Source: Pseudohaliea rubra DSM 19751 (GTDB taxonomy: Bacteria > Pseudomonadota > Gammaproteobacteria > Pseudomonadales > Halieaceae). From it: a stretch of DNA of 64,000 nucleotides. The stretch is from assembly GCF_000764025.1 (NCBI RefSeq), contig NZ_KN234755.1, positions 1 to 64,000 of the forward strand, read 5' to 3'. Both the position numbers and the translations under genes were made by a program. Below are positions 45,549-56,000 of this stretch, one piece after another; within the stretch, counting starts at the first letter, position 1, and the number at the start of each line of letters is the position of its first letter. Under the pieces are notes generated by a model. That model had not been told where the DNA came from. It did no database searches and was given only the letters and a program-made list of their open reading frames with translations.

Positions 45549-47003
45549 ATGCCACGCCACCGCTTCCAAGCCATAACCGCTGCCCTGCTCGCCCTGGTGC
45601 TGGCCGCTGCCCCCGTGGCTGCCGTGGAGGACCTCAAGCTGCCCAACCTCGGCGAGTCGAGCACCAGCCTTTTTTCAGCTGAGTACGAGTATCAGCTGGG
45701 GCGGACCTGGCTGCGTATCTTCCGGGGGCAGGTGCCCACGGTGAATGACCCCCTCCTCTTCGACTACCTTGAAGGCCTGGTCTTCCGCCTCGTCAACCAC
45801 AGCCAGCTCAAGGATCGCCGGGTTGACCTGGTCATCGTCGACAACCCCACGATCAACGCCTTTGCTGTGCCCGGCGGCGTGATCGGGGTACACAACGGCC
45901 TCCTTCTTTACGCCCAGAGCGAGGATGAACTGGCCACGGTCCTTGCCCACGAGATCGCTCACCTCAGCCAGCGCCATTTTTCGCGCCGGGTGGAGTTCCA
46001 GAAAAAGCAGCAGCCACTGACGCTGGCAACGATGCTCGCCAGCTTCGTGCTGATGGCGGCCGTGGGAGGCGATGCCGGAATGGCCGCCCTCAGTGCGTCG
46101 CAGGCGGCCGCTCAGGGCTCGGCGTTGCGCTATAGCCGCGGCAATGAGGCCGAGGCGGACCGGGTTGGCATGCAGACCCTCGTCGCCGCCGGCATGGACC
46201 CGCATGCCGCCCCGAGCATGTTTGAGCGCATGCTGCAGGCCTCGCGCTACGCCACCGGCAACCGCGTTCCGGAATTCCTGCGCACCCACCCGCTGTCAGA
46301 AAACCGCATCGCGGACACGCGCAACCGCGCCCGCCAGTATCCAAAGCAGATCCGCGCATCCGACCTCACCTACCAGCTCATGCGCGCCCGGGTCGTGAAC
46401 CAGCTGGCAGAGACGCCCGAAGAAGCCCTGCGCAAGTTCCGCAGCGAACTCGACGGAGCACCGCGCTCGCAGACCGCCGCTCGCTACGGCCTGGTGCTGG
46501 CACTCACCGATGCCGGGCGCACCGACGAGGCCGCCCTGGAGCTCGACACAATCTGGGCCGGTGACCGGGAGCGGCTGGAATACCTCCTCGCCGACGCAGA
46601 AATCGATCTGGCCCGAAACCGGCCGGAAAAAGCGGTGCATAAACTCTCCGCACGGCTCGAGCTCTCTCCGGACAACCACCCGCTGGTCATGGCCTACGCC
46701 CGCGCCCTGCTCAAGAACGAACAACCCCATATTGCCGAGCAGGTGCTCGAGGCGCAGAGCAAACAGCGCCCCGACGATCCCTACCTGTGGTATTTGCTGG
46801 CGGAAGTGCAGGGACTGGCGGGCAACATCGTGGGGCTGCACCAGTCACGGGCCGAATACTTTATCCTCAACGGCGGGCTCGGCGAGGCCGAGAAACAGCT
46901 ACGCTACGCGCTGCGCAGTGTTAACAGCGACTACACGACCAATGCCCGCATCAACGAGCGCCTGAAGGACGTCCTGCAGATGAAGGAGCAACTCGAGTCC
47001 TAG
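45549..47003 (+). CDS. bepA: Periplasmic M48 metalloprotease/chaperone BepA-like with TPR repeats
   Basis: A 484-residue exported protein (signal MPRHRFQAITAALLALVLAA, cleavage near VAA-V). The M48 zinc motif is VLAHEIAHLSQRHFSRR at about 133-148, with the third ligand in GNEAEADRVGMQ. A membrane-proximal lid follows, then a C-terminal TPR region (from about 280) that binds the BAM complex. BepA/YfgC helps assemble LptD and removes misfolded outer-membrane proteins. Start chosen at ATG 45549; a TTG at 45540 is in frame. Confidence 0.9.
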   Translation: MPRHRFQAITAALLALVLAAAPVAAVEDLKLPNLGESSTSLFSAEYEYQLGRTWLRIFRGQVPTVNDPLLFDYLEGLVFRLVNHSQLKDRRVDLVIVDNPTINAFAVPGGVIGVHNGLLLYAQSEDELATVLAHEIAHLSQRHFSRRVEFQKKQQPLTLATMLASFVLMAAVGGDAGMAALSASQAAAQGSALRYSRGNEAEADRVGMQTLVAAGMDPHAAPSMFERMLQASRYATGNRVPEFLRTHPLSENRIADTRNRARQYPKQIRASDLTYQLMRARVVNQLAETPEEALRKFRSELDGAPRSQTAARYGLVLALTDAGRTDEAALELDTIWAGDRERLEYLLADAEIDLARNRPEKAVHKLSARLELSPDNHPLVMAYARALLKNEQPHIAEQVLEAQSKQRPDDPYLWYLLAEVQGLAGNIVGLHQSRAEYFILNGGLGEAEKQLRYALRSVNSDYTTNARINERLKDVLQMKEQLES

Positions 47004-47043
47004 CCTGCAGCCGTCTTGGGGACCACGGCCGGGTGCCAGGCGC

Positions 47044-48126
47044 CTAAGCCTCGGACCGGCGCAACTCCGCGGAAAACTCGAGCATGCGCCGCAGAGGCAC
47101 CATCGCGCGCTCGCTGATCGCCGGATCCACGTGTATCTCGTTGTCAGCCCGGTCGAAGACGGTGGCGAGGTTGCCGAGTTCGTTCATGGCCATCCATGGG
47201 CAATGCGCACAGCTCCGGCAGGTGGCGCCCTTTCCTGCGGTGGGTGCAATGATGAACTCTTTGTCCGGCGCCTGCTGCTGGAGCTTGTAGAAAATCCCCT
47301 GGTCTGTGGCAACGATGAAGCGCTCGTTGGGCATGTCTCTCGCCGCGTTGATAATCTGGGTTGTGGAGCCGACACGGTCTGCCATCTCCACCACCGCCGC
47401 CGGGGACTCCGGGTGCACCAGTACCGCTGCCTCCGGATAGACCTTCTTGAGATCGGCCAGACCGCGGGCCTTGAACTCCTCATGCACGATGCAGGCGCCG
47501 TCCCACATGAGTATATCGGCGCCCGTTTCACGACGGACGTAGTCGCCCAGATGCTTGTCCGGTGCCCAGAGGATTTTCCTGCCCTGGTCTGCGAGGTATT
47601 CGGCGACCTTGAGAGCGATGCTCGAGGTAACCACCCAGTCCGCCCGGGCCTTCACCGCCGCCGAGGTGTTGGCGTAGACCACCACTTCCCGATCCGGGTG
47701 CGCGTCGCAGAAGGCCGAGAACTCATCCGCAGGGCAGCCGATATCCAGGGAGCAGGTGGCCTCAAGCGTAGGCATGAGCACCCGCTTGCCAGGCGTGAGG
47801 ATCTTGGCGGTTTCACCCATAAAGCGAACTCCGCAGACCACAAGGGTGCGGGCCGGGTGATCATGGCCGAAGCGGGCCATTTCCAGCGAATCGGACACGC
47901 AGCCGCCCGTCTCCTCGGCAAGCGCCTGAATCTTCGGCGACGTGTAGTAATGGGCAACGATCACCGCATTGTGCCGCTCGAGATCGGCCTTGATGCGGAC
48001 GACCAGGTCCGACTCTTCTGCAGGGGTCAGCTCCTCGGCTTCAGCACGGTCGAGATGATGCTGCACCTGGAGGCGGATCGCTTCCAGCTTTTCGGATGCA
48101 AGGCTCATGGGGGGTTTGCCAGTCAT
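47044..48126 (-). CDS. nadA: Quinolinate synthase NadA
   Basis: A 360-residue [4Fe-4S] enzyme that condenses iminoaspartate with dihydroxyacetone phosphate to make quinolinate for NAD. The conserved segments are [40 protein letters not shown] and the C-terminal Cys cluster [17 protein letters not shown]. The cluster-ligand Cys residues are present in all three expected places. The start may be ATG 48126 or ATG 48108; neither has a strong ribosome-binding site. It is convergent with bepA, 40 bp from that gene's stop. Confidence 0.97.
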   Translation of the reverse strand: MTGKPPMSLASEKLEAIRLQVQHHLDRAEAEELTPAEESDLVVRIKADLERHNAVIVAHYYTSPKIQALAEETGGCVSDSLEMARFGHDHPARTLVVCGVRFMGETAKILTPGKRVLMPTLEATCSLDIGCPADEFSAFCDAHPDREVVVYANTSAAVKARADWVVTSSIALKVAEYLADQGRKILWAPDKHLGDYVRRETGADILMWDGACIVHEEFKARGLADLKKVYPEAAVLVHPESPAAVVEMADRVGSTTQIINAARDMPNERFIVATDQGIFYKLQQQAPDKEFIIAPTAGKGATCRSCAHCPWMAMNELGNLATVFDRADNEIHVDPAISERAMVPLRRMLEFSAELRRSEA

Positions 48127-48247
48127 ACGATGGAAACCGCTATTTTATCACAGCTGACACCGTCTCCCCCACGGCCGGGTTACTTGCGCTAGGCAAGGGC
48201 GCCCATCGGTGATAGCCTCTGCGCAACGTCTGTCACACGCGCACGCC

Positions 48248-50080
48248 ATGACTTCGCAGCCGCAAGCGAAAGTGACACCTGCCTCGGCCCAACCGAAGGC
48301 AAAGATTCTGGTCAGCGACGACGATATGAACGTGCGCCTGCTGACGCGCCAGTGCCTCGAAGCCGAAGGCATGACCGTTGTCGAGGCGGCTGACGGCCAG
48401 CAGGCACTGGACGCCTTCCTCCGGGAGCGACCGGATCTTATTTTTCTGGACGTAGAAATGCCAGGGCTGTCGGGGCTGGAAGTATGCCGTCGCATCCGCG
48501 AGATGCCCCAGGGCGAGAATATCCCTATCATGATCGTCACCGGGTCCGACGATCGTAAATCCATCGATGAAGGCTTCGAAGCAGGCGCGACCCAGTACAA
48601 GACCAAGCCGGTCAACTGGTCCCTGCTCGGCCGCGATGTGCAGTACATGCTGCGCGCGAGCAACGCCCTCAACAGTCTGAAGCGTCAGGAAGACCGCCTG
48701 CGCTACCTGGCCTACTACGACCCACTCACCAACCTGCCCAACCGACGCAGCTTCAACGAGCAGCTCACCCGAATCCTCAAGCGCGCGCAGCGCCTCGATC
48801 ATAGCGCCGCACTGCTGTTCATCGACCTCGACAACTTCAAGCGCATCAACGACTCCATCGGCCACGGACGCGGTGATCGGCTGCTGGTGGAGATTGCCAA
48901 GCGCCTCGCCCGCGAGCTTCGCGAAGACGATGCCATCAACTACCTCTCCGACAGTAATGCGGGTGCTGTGGACGAGAGGGACCGCAACACAGAGATCGCC
49001 CGGCTGGGCGGCGACGAGTTCACCGTCGTTCTCTCGGACGTTCGCGACATGCGGGACGTGGAAAGCGTAGCGCAGCGGATCATCCAGACACTGTCGGAAC
49101 CGATTTCCCTGCACTCGCACAACCCGGTAGTGACCCCGAGCATCGGTATTGCCATGTACCCGCAGGACGGGCTCGACGCTGACAGCCTCGTGCGCAACGC
49201 CGACACGGCCATGTACGCGGCAAAGGCCGACGGCCGTGCCTGCTTCCGCTTCTATAACGAAGCCATGAACGCACGCTCCGTCGAACAGCTGAAGCTCGAA
49301 GAAGATCTCCGCGAGGCCATGCGGGAGGGGCAGCTTGAGCTGCGCTATCAGCCCCAGGTCGATACCACCACCGGCCGGGTCGTCAGCCTCGAGGCGCTCG
49401 TGCGCTGGAAACACCCTGTGCGCGGGCTGATTTCACCTGGGGATTTCATCCCCGTGGCGGAGCGGACCGGCCAGATCATCGAACTCGGCGAGTGGGTACT
49501 GTCCGAGGTAGCGAGGCACTGCACCTTCTGGGAAACGCTGGGCCTCGATGACTTCCGCGTTTGCGTGAATATCTCGCCGCTCCAGTTCAACCAGCCGGAC
49601 TTGGTGGAGCGTGTACGCTACTTCCTGGAACACTCGGGGCTGAGACCCTCCCGGCTCGAGCTGGAGCTGACAGAAAGCGCGATCATGACGGACGCCAAGA
49701 CCAACATCGACAAACTGCGCCAGCTCAACGAGCTGGGGCTCGATCTTGCGGTGGACGATTTTGGCACCGGCTACTCTTCCCTCAGTTACCTTAAACGCTT
49801 CCCCATCCGCACCCTGAAGATCGATCAGAGCTTCGTGGCCGACATGTCGAGCCACGATGGTGTTGCCATCGTCGACGCCATCATCGTTCTGGCCAAGACC
49901 CTGAACCTGCGCTCCATCGCCGAGGGTATCGAGACCCGCGACCAGCTCAGGCATCTGGCAGCGCAGCACTGCGACCTGCTGCAGGGCTTCTTTTTCGCCC
50001 GACCGCTTTATCCCGAGGACGTGCCCGACGCCCTGCGCCACGTTTACGCCCAGGATATCGCCGACGCCCTGAGGGACTGA
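48248..50080 (+). CDS. Response regulator with GGDEF and EAL domains (c-di-GMP)
   Basis: A protein of about 610 residues. REC domain at about 20-135: ILVSDDDMNVR, phosphoacceptor D68 in IFLDVEMPGLSG, and the Lys in QYKTKPVNW. GGDEF domain: FIDLDNFKRINDSIGHGRGD and intact RLGGDEFT at about 255, with an extra 15-20 residue loop just before it. EAL domain from about 345: SLEALVRWKHP (E382), CVNISPLQFNQPDLVER, VDDFGTGYSSLSYLKRF and AEGIETRDQLRHL. It can make or break c-di-GMP and is a possible phospho-output for the hybrid kinase downstream. The start is uncertain (GTG 48209 also in frame). It ends 9 bp before the S8 protease gene, so the two are probably co-transcribed. Confidence 0.92.
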   Translation: MTSQPQAKVTPASAQPKAKILVSDDDMNVRLLTRQCLEAEGMTVVEAADGQQALDAFLRERPDLIFLDVEMPGLSGLEVCRRIREMPQGENIPIMIVTGSDDRKSIDEGFEAGATQYKTKPVNWSLLGRDVQYMLRASNALNSLKRQEDRLRYLAYYDPLTNLPNRRSFNEQLTRILKRAQRLDHSAALLFIDLDNFKRINDSIGHGRGDRLLVEIAKRLARELREDDAINYLSDSNAGAVDERDRNTEIARLGGDEFTVVLSDVRDMRDVESVAQRIIQTLSEPISLHSHNPVVTPSIGIAMYPQDGLDADSLVRNADTAMYAAKADGRACFRFYNEAMNARSVEQLKLEEDLREAMREGQLELRYQPQVDTTTGRVVSLEALVRWKHPVRGLISPGDFIPVAERTGQIIELGEWVLSEVARHCTFWETLGLDDFRVCVNISPLQFNQPDLVERVRYFLEHSGLRPSRLELELTESAIMTDAKTNIDKLRQLNELGLDLAVDDFGTGYSSLSYLKRFPIRTLKIDQSFVADMSSHDGVAIVDAIIVLAKTLNLRSIAEGIETRDQLRHLAAQHCDLLQGFFFARPLYPEDVPDALRHVYAQDIADALRD

Positions 50081-50089
50081 TCACCGCAC

Positions 50090-52063
50090 ATGGGAGGCAA
50101 CATCAACGGGCTGCTCCGAAGTCTCGGCGCCCCCACGCTCTGTTTCCTCGCTGCGGTGGCCCACGGCCAGCCCGCCTCCGTCATGCTCCAGGGCGAAGCG
50201 GCGGAAACGCTCCGGGAGCAGGTACTTGCCGTCGGCGGAGAGCTTACCCACTTCCTCCCCATCATCGACGCCATCGGCGCGCGGTTGACGCCAGCCCAGG
50301 TGGATCAGCTCCGCGGCGCCGCGGGGGTGCATCGCATTATCGACGATCTGGACCGCAAGGAACCGGAAGCACCCCCGCCAGCTTGTCAGCTCGGCGCCGG
50401 CCTGGAGCTTGATATCGATGGGCACGTAGTACGGTGGCGCCTCTTCAACAAGGGGAAAGACAGCGCCGGGCTGGAAACCGTGACGCTCGCCTGGCCCGAG
50501 ACCCTGGGCGAACTCGACAGGGCCAGCTTCGCCGGCCGGGCACTGACAGCAACCCTGGATGGCAGCAGACAGGGAGCGACCCTGCTCGCGGCCGATGCCC
50601 TCCCCCTCGCCGGCGGCGCCGCGGCGACCTTGCAACTCGAGTTTTCACGCCCCTGGCCGTCAGGTGAGCTGCACCAGCGCCACCTGAACCTCACCGCAAC
50701 CTTTGCCGATGAATGCGCCGTCGAGCTAATTCCGGGCTACGATGACAACGACGGAGACAGCTACTACAGCACCGTTGCCGGAGCAGACCTGCTGCACCGC
50801 CACGGCATCACAGGGGCCGGCGTCACCGTGGCCGTGCTGGACTCTGGGCTCTGGGACGACCCAAGGCTGACCCGGGACACGCAGGGCGAGCCCCGCGTCC
50901 TCGCAAGCTACGACGCCATCGCCGGCGAAGAAGTCAGCATCGCCTTTGACGAGAGCGGTCACGGCAGCCACATGACCAGCATTCTTGCCCAGAGCCGCCC
51001 CGTCACCCGGGCTGAAGCCACTCCCGGAGCCTGGCGCGGCATTGCACCGGATGCGCGGCTCGTGGTGGTAAAGGCCTTCAGCCGTGAAGGCCAGGGCGAC
51101 CTGCTGGATATCGTGCGTGGCGTACAGTGGATCGTCGACCACCGGGAGACCTATGGGATACGCGTAATCAACCTATCGTTCGCGGCAAAGCCACGCTGGC
51201 CCTACTGGCAGGACCCCATCAATCAGGCCCTGATGCGCGCCTGGGACGCCGGCATCGTCGCCGTCGCCGCCGCTGGCAACGAAGGGCCCGACGCGATGAC
51301 CGTTGGCTCCCCGGGGAACCTCCCGTACCTGCTCACTGTAGGCGCCATCACGGACTCCTGGACCGTCCACGACCCCGACGACGATTATCTACCCGACTTT
51401 TCATCCCGCGGCCCCACGCCAAGTGCGCACATCAAACCGGACCTCGTCGCCCCCGGGGGACACATGGCCGGCCTGACCCGCCCCGGCTCCACGCTGACGC
51501 AGGAATTCCCGGAGTACCAGCTTGCGAACGGTGACTTCGTGATGACCGGAACCTCCCAGGCCGCTGCGCTCGTTTCCGGCCTGGTCGCCCTGCTCCTGGA
51601 AGTCGAACCGGAACTGACACCGGACGATGTGAAATGTAAGTTCATGTCGTCCGCCAACCCTGCCATCAGTGCCGACGGCAGGCTAAGCTACTCCCCCTTC
51701 GAGCAGGGAGCAGGCGCAATCAGCATCCAGCGCGCGCTTACCCTGGGCGATACCGGCTGCGGGAATGCGGGGCTCAATCTCAAGACCGATATCGCTGGCG
51801 AAGATCATTTCGAGGGCCCTGCCGTCCTGGCGGAAGATGGCTCCCCGACACTACCCGGTCTCGAACAGATGGTGACTCCCGAACCCCCGGAGAAAGGACA
51901 CAGCGAGAGCCGCCGGTGGGGTATAAAAGCCCATATCGAAAGACCGCAGCACGGCATGAGTGAGCCGGGTACTCCCGAGGACCCGCAGCTTCCCTTCGAT
52001 TGGCACAGCCTCTATCTCGAGGAGAAAGCCAGAATGGAGCAACTGTCTCGCACGCCCGAGTAG
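50090..52063 (+). CDS. Exported S8 subtilisin-like serine protease
   Basis: A 657-residue subtilase. Signal peptide: GLLRSLGAPTLCFLAAVAHG. An inhibitor-I9-like propeptide region reads LREQVLAVGGELTHFLPIID. The catalytic triad is D251 (VTVAVLDSGLWDD), H291 (DESGHGSHMTSILA) and S489 (FVMTGTSQAAALVSG), with oxyanion Asn in VAVAAAGNEGPD. A C-terminal tail of about 90 Pro/Glu-rich residues follows. The gene is GC-rich like its surroundings. It stops 203 bp before the repeat-peptide gene, which makes it a candidate maturation protease for that product (inference). Confidence 0.93.
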   Translation: MGGNINGLLRSLGAPTLCFLAAVAHGQPASVMLQGEAAETLREQVLAVGGELTHFLPIIDAIGARLTPAQVDQLRGAAGVHRIIDDLDRKEPEAPPPACQLGAGLELDIDGHVVRWRLFNKGKDSAGLETVTLAWPETLGELDRASFAGRALTATLDGSRQGATLLAADALPLAGGAAATLQLEFSRPWPSGELHQRHLNLTATFADECAVELIPGYDDNDGDSYYSTVAGADLLHRHGITGAGVTVAVLDSGLWDDPRLTRDTQGEPRVLASYDAIAGEEVSIAFDESGHGSHMTSILAQSRPVTRAEATPGAWRGIAPDARLVVVKAFSREGQGDLLDIVRGVQWIVDHRETYGIRVINLSFAAKPRWPYWQDPINQALMRAWDAGIVAVAAAGNEGPDAMTVGSPGNLPYLLTVGAITDSWTVHDPDDDYLPDFSSRGPTPSAHIKPDLVAPGGHMAGLTRPGSTLTQEFPEYQLANGDFVMTGTSQAAALVSGLVALLLEVEPELTPDDVKCKFMSSANPAISADGRLSYSPFEQGAGAISIQRALTLGDTGCGNAGLNLKTDIAGEDHFEGPAVLAEDGSPTLPGLEQMVTPEPPEKGHSESRRWGIKAHIERPQHGMSEPGTPEDPQLPFDWHSLYLEEKARMEQLSRTPE

Positions 52064-52101
52064 CACGCACCTCTGCATTGCAACCGCCCAGATAACCTCA
52101 T

Positions 52102-52119
52102 CTACCCCAAAGGGGGTAG
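52102..52119. promoter_or_regulatory. Perfect palindrome upstream of the repeat-peptide gene
   Basis: CTACCCC (52102-52108), AAAG, GGGGTAG (52113-52119). Read as TACCCCA-AA-GGGGGTA it has the 7-2-7 layout of NarL/FixJ-family operators. It lies 147 bp before the ATG at 52267. It has no T tract, so it is not an intrinsic terminator for the protease gene. Confidence 0.55.
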
Positions 52120-52266
52120 CACACCGCCTTCATCAATTCCGGCCCCGCGCCTAACTTCAAGTCGTACGCAACGGAAACGATCTTCTCGGAGATCAATTCA
52201 AAGGTCAGACGCCGGGAACGCCGGTGCTGGTAAAGCAAATTCGACGACGAAGGTAGGCGTGAGATT

Positions 52267-52887
52267 ATGAAGAAACTGGTAAGAGAAACGGCATTCGCCA
52301 CACTCAGCATCGGTGCAGCGCTTACCGCAGTGGCAACCAACGCTGAAATCAATCAAGAGATCGGCAGCCTCCGCATTGAAGTCGCCAAGACCATGCTCTA
52401 TCAGAGCAGCCCTAAGACCACGGCGGGTTACAAGTGGACTGGGACCTCTGGTCCTCAAGGTAGCAGTCTTGAGATTACGCAAAGTCGTTCAAACACTCAT
52501 ATCGCTTCCGGCTACAAGTGGAATCGCGCAAGCCCGATACAGCATAGCGCGACTGCAGACAGCAGGGGAGCTGTCGCTGCTCACGAAGCTGGTTACAAGT
52601 GGGGCATTCGTACCAACTCTGATCAGGCTGGCTACAAGTGGGGGATCCGATCCAACGCTGACCAGGCTGGCTACAAGTGGGGGATCCGGTCCGACGCTGA
52701 CCAGGCTGGCTACAAGTGGGGGATCCGATCCAACGCTGACCAAGCTGGCTACAAGTGGGGGATCCGATCCGACGCTGACCAGGCCGGCTACAAGTGGGGC
52801 ATCCGGTCCAACGCTGACCAAGCCGGCTATAAGTGGGGGATCCGATCCAACGCTGACCAGGCCGGCTACAAGTGGGGCATTCGATAA
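52267..52887 (+). CDS. Exported tandem-repeat GYKWGIR protein, candidate multicopy peptide precursor
   Basis: A 206-residue protein of no family I recognise. Residues 1-26 form a signal peptide (MKKLVRETAFATLSIGAALT, cleavage near TNA-E). Two degenerate GYKW motifs lie at residues 54-57 and 82-85. From residue 108 there are eight head-to-tail units AGYKWGIRSNADQ (13 residues), the last ending exactly at GYKWGIR before the stop. Linkers vary only as TNSDQ, SNADQ or SDADQ. No Cys is present. Upstream is an S8 protease, downstream two propeller sensors; a terminator follows directly, so it is a separate transcript. It could be a precursor cut into heptapeptides or 13-mers, or an adhesive/amyloid-like repeat protein. 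No modifying enzyme is visible nearby. Confidence 0.85.
   Translation: MKKLVRETAFATLSIGAALTAVATNAEINQEIGSLRIEVAKTMLYQSSPKTTAGYKWTGTSGPQGSSLEITQSRSNTHIASGYKWNRASPIQHSATADSRGAVAAHEAGYKWGIRTNSDQAGYKWGIRSNADQAGYKWGIRSDADQAGYKWGIRSNADQAGYKWGIRSDADQAGYKWGIRSNADQAGYKWGIRSNADQAGYKWGIR
52588..52884 (+). repeat. 39-bp coding tandem repeat, 7.6 copies
   Basis: Seven full 39-bp units start at 52588, 52627, 52666, 52705, 52744, 52783 and 52822, followed by a 24-bp partial unit (52861-52884). Differences between units 2 and 8 are synonymous third-position changes or the Asn/Asp swap in the linker; unit 1 also differs in two linker codons. It is contiguous with no spacers, so it is not a CRISPR array. Confidence 0.95.
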
Positions 52888-52922
52888 CACCAACGTACCA
52901 AGCTGCAGGAATAATAAGCTAG

Positions 52923-52955
52923 AAAAGCCAGCGCCTGTAGGCACTGGCTTTTTTT
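52923..52955 (+). terminator. Terminator after the repeat-peptide gene
   Basis: AGCCAGCGCC, TGTA loop, GGCACTGGCT with one mismatch, then seven T (52949-52955). It separates the peptide gene from the sensor gene starting at 53017. Confidence 0.9.
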
Positions 52956-53016
52956 GTTTTGCCCATACTCCGCTTGCATCTGCTAAACTCGCAGTACAGA
53001 CCAGCGTGTTACAACG

Positions 53017-56000
53017 ATGCTTCAGCTACTGCAATCCATTAGAGCCACTCTATTCCTCGCAGTTCTACTGACATCGCCTGGAGCAAACTCGGCCGACGAG
53101 CCACCAACCCAATATCATTTTCAAATAGCTGAAGTCTCCGACGACCTCACGCAGAGCTCCGTATCTGACCTACTTCAGTCCAAAACTGGAGAGCTTTGGA
53201 TTGCCACCCAAGAAGGCCTGAACAGATATAACGGCCACACTCTCATCACATACCGCCATTCACCATCAGCACAGGGGAGCATATCTTCAGATGCTGTTAC
53301 GAGCATAACTGAATCCTCTGATGGCAGCATATGGGTAGCCACGATCAATGGGGGATTAAACCGTTTCAACCCTAAAAAGAGAGTCTTCGAAACTTTCCTT
53401 TCTTCAAATGAACCTGAAAGCCTGGTATCTAATGACGTTTACGCAGTTTTTGCGGATTCTAAAGGGAAAATCTGGATTGGGTACGAGGGGGCCATCAGCT
53501 ACCTTGACCTGCAAAGCAACAGTTACAAACATCTAATTGGCGATCGGGACCTCGATCGTTCTCTAGGGCTAGTAACAAGTTTCGCCGAAAGCTCCCAGGG
53601 AGAAATCTGGGTATCGACTACAGAAGCGGGCCTTCTCCAAATCAGCGATAGCCTGGAAATTGAACGCCAACAAACGCTGCAGACATCCGACCGCCAAGCA
53701 ACCAAGCCCGCACAGCCTACTCACATAGCCCTCCATGGCGAAGAGATCTGGGTTGGCACATTAAACAGTGGGCTCTTTATGCTCAACACATCAAGCGGGA
53801 AATTTCAGCAATACAATACTAGAACGGCCACAACGCGGCTCCCCTCGAATACCATCTACGACATTTTTTTTGATGATCAGTCGAACCTATGGATTGGGAC
53901 TAACTCCGGTTTAGCCGTGCTCGACGAGAGTCGAACCAACCTTCAACTCTACAGCAATGAGGACAGCGCCCTGCCAGCCGCCAGGATTACCTCAATTACT
54001 CAGACTCGCGACGGCACCTACTGGGTGGGCACTTTTTTCGGGCTCACGAAGGCGAGACGGTCTTATTTCAGCAAATATACCCCAGAGAATTTCGGACTCT
54101 CTAACCCTTCAGTGAACGCGTTTGCCACCACTGGAGATGGATCCATCTGGGTGGGGACGGATGACGGATTAAACCAGCTTAGCCAGAATAGCGAAAGGTT
54201 CAACTGGCTAAATACATTCACAAATCCAAGCTTATCGGACAGCGCCGTCATGTCGCTATTCGGAGAGGACGAAACACTGTGGATCGGAACTTACGCAGGA
54301 GGGCTCAACAAGTACAACCTGAAGACCAAAGAACTTACAAAAATTCGCGCGTCTCAGAGCACCCCTCGAGCCCTCGCTTCAGACGGAATAACATCCATCC
54401 TAAGAGCTTCTACCGGCCACTTAATTGTTGGGACGTATCAAGGCGGCTTATCGGTTTTTGATCCGGAATCCCAACACGCGACCGTCTACCTGCATGAACC
54501 ATCAAACCGCACATCGATCAGCAGCAACAATGTTTTAGCATTACTCGAAGATTCCCGTGGGGCAGTTTGGATAGGCACAGAAAACGGCCTAAATCTCCTT
54601 GACCTCAAGACACGGGATTTCCAACGATACTATGCCGAGAATGGGAATACCAGCAGCCTGTCAAGCAACATGGTGTGGAGCCTTCATGAGGACCGAACGG
54701 GCAACCTCTGGCTTGGCACCAATGGTGGCGGTCTGAATTTGTGGCGAAAAAATCGCATAGAGGCGAATGCACCACAGTTTGAGCATTATTCGGAAAACAT
54801 ATCCCTACCCAGCAGTTCTATCTTCGGAATCCAAGAAGACAGTAAAGGAAATCTCTGGCTTAGCCACAACAAGGGGGTGACTAGATTTAACCCGAGCTCC
54901 CTTGATGTTCGTCACTTTCGAGAAGTAGACGGCCTACAAGATTCGGAATTCAATATGGGCGCAGCCTTCAGCGACAAAGAAGGCCACATTTACTTCGGTG
55001 GCCCCAGAGGCTTCAACAGAATCACCCCTGCTAACGTACCCGACTCAGCTCCAAGTCCTCAGGTGTCCATTGCCGAAATTCGCGTCATGAATCAACCGGC
55101 AAACTTGCAGGAGCCGTTCAATGAGGTCTCTGCGCTCCATCTCGATTACACAGACAGAATGTTTACAGTCGAATTTTTCGCAGCCGACTTTTCGTCACCC
55201 GAAAGTATACTCTATGCCTACAAGCTTGAGGGTATATCACCAGACTGGGTTATCTCGAGAGATGCGAAAAAGGCTTCCTTCACGACATTGCCGGCAGGCG
55301 AGTACCGTTTGCGACTCGCTGCGGCCAATGCGGCCGGGACCTGGAACTGGGACGCGAAACAAATCGACATTATCGTCGCTCCGCCACCATGGCTCAGCAA
55401 GGCTGCTTACATAATTTACGCAACGCTAGCGACGACGGCCGTACTGATCGCCATAGGATTTCTTACTTCGCGAGCGAGACGGGCAGAAGCGAGAAGAATG
55501 GAACTGGAGAATAAAGTCCGAGAGCGAACTCTGGAATTAGAAGAGGCGACAACGGTCGCTGAAGAGGCGAATAAAGCAAAGTCACAGTTCTTGGCGACCA
55601 TGACACACGAAATCCGTACTCCCATGCATGGGATTATCGGAATGTCCGAACTTCTTCTAAGCTCAAAGCTCACGCCGTCACAGCGTCGCTTCGCTGAGAC
55701 AGCTAAGCAAAGCGGGGAATCTCTACTCCAACTAATTAACGACATCCTTGACCACTCAAAACTCGAGGCCGATAAAACAGAGCTTGAGATTACACGTTTT
55801 GACCTGGTAGCCCTCATCGACGATGTGTGTCGCCTCCAATCCGAAGTAGCTTTTCGGAAGGGCATTCGCGTTTATAACACTTGCGATCCGGAAGGGCCAA
55901 GAGACTACTTGGGCGACCCCACTAGAATTCGACAGATCGTCACGAACTTAGTTGGGAATGCGATAAAATTTACCGAGGACGGAGCAGTACGGGTTTCGCA

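Noticed and set aside
52588-52884. CRISPR array
   Set aside because: The 39-bp units are contiguous with no unique spacers and lie in frame inside a gene with a signal peptide.
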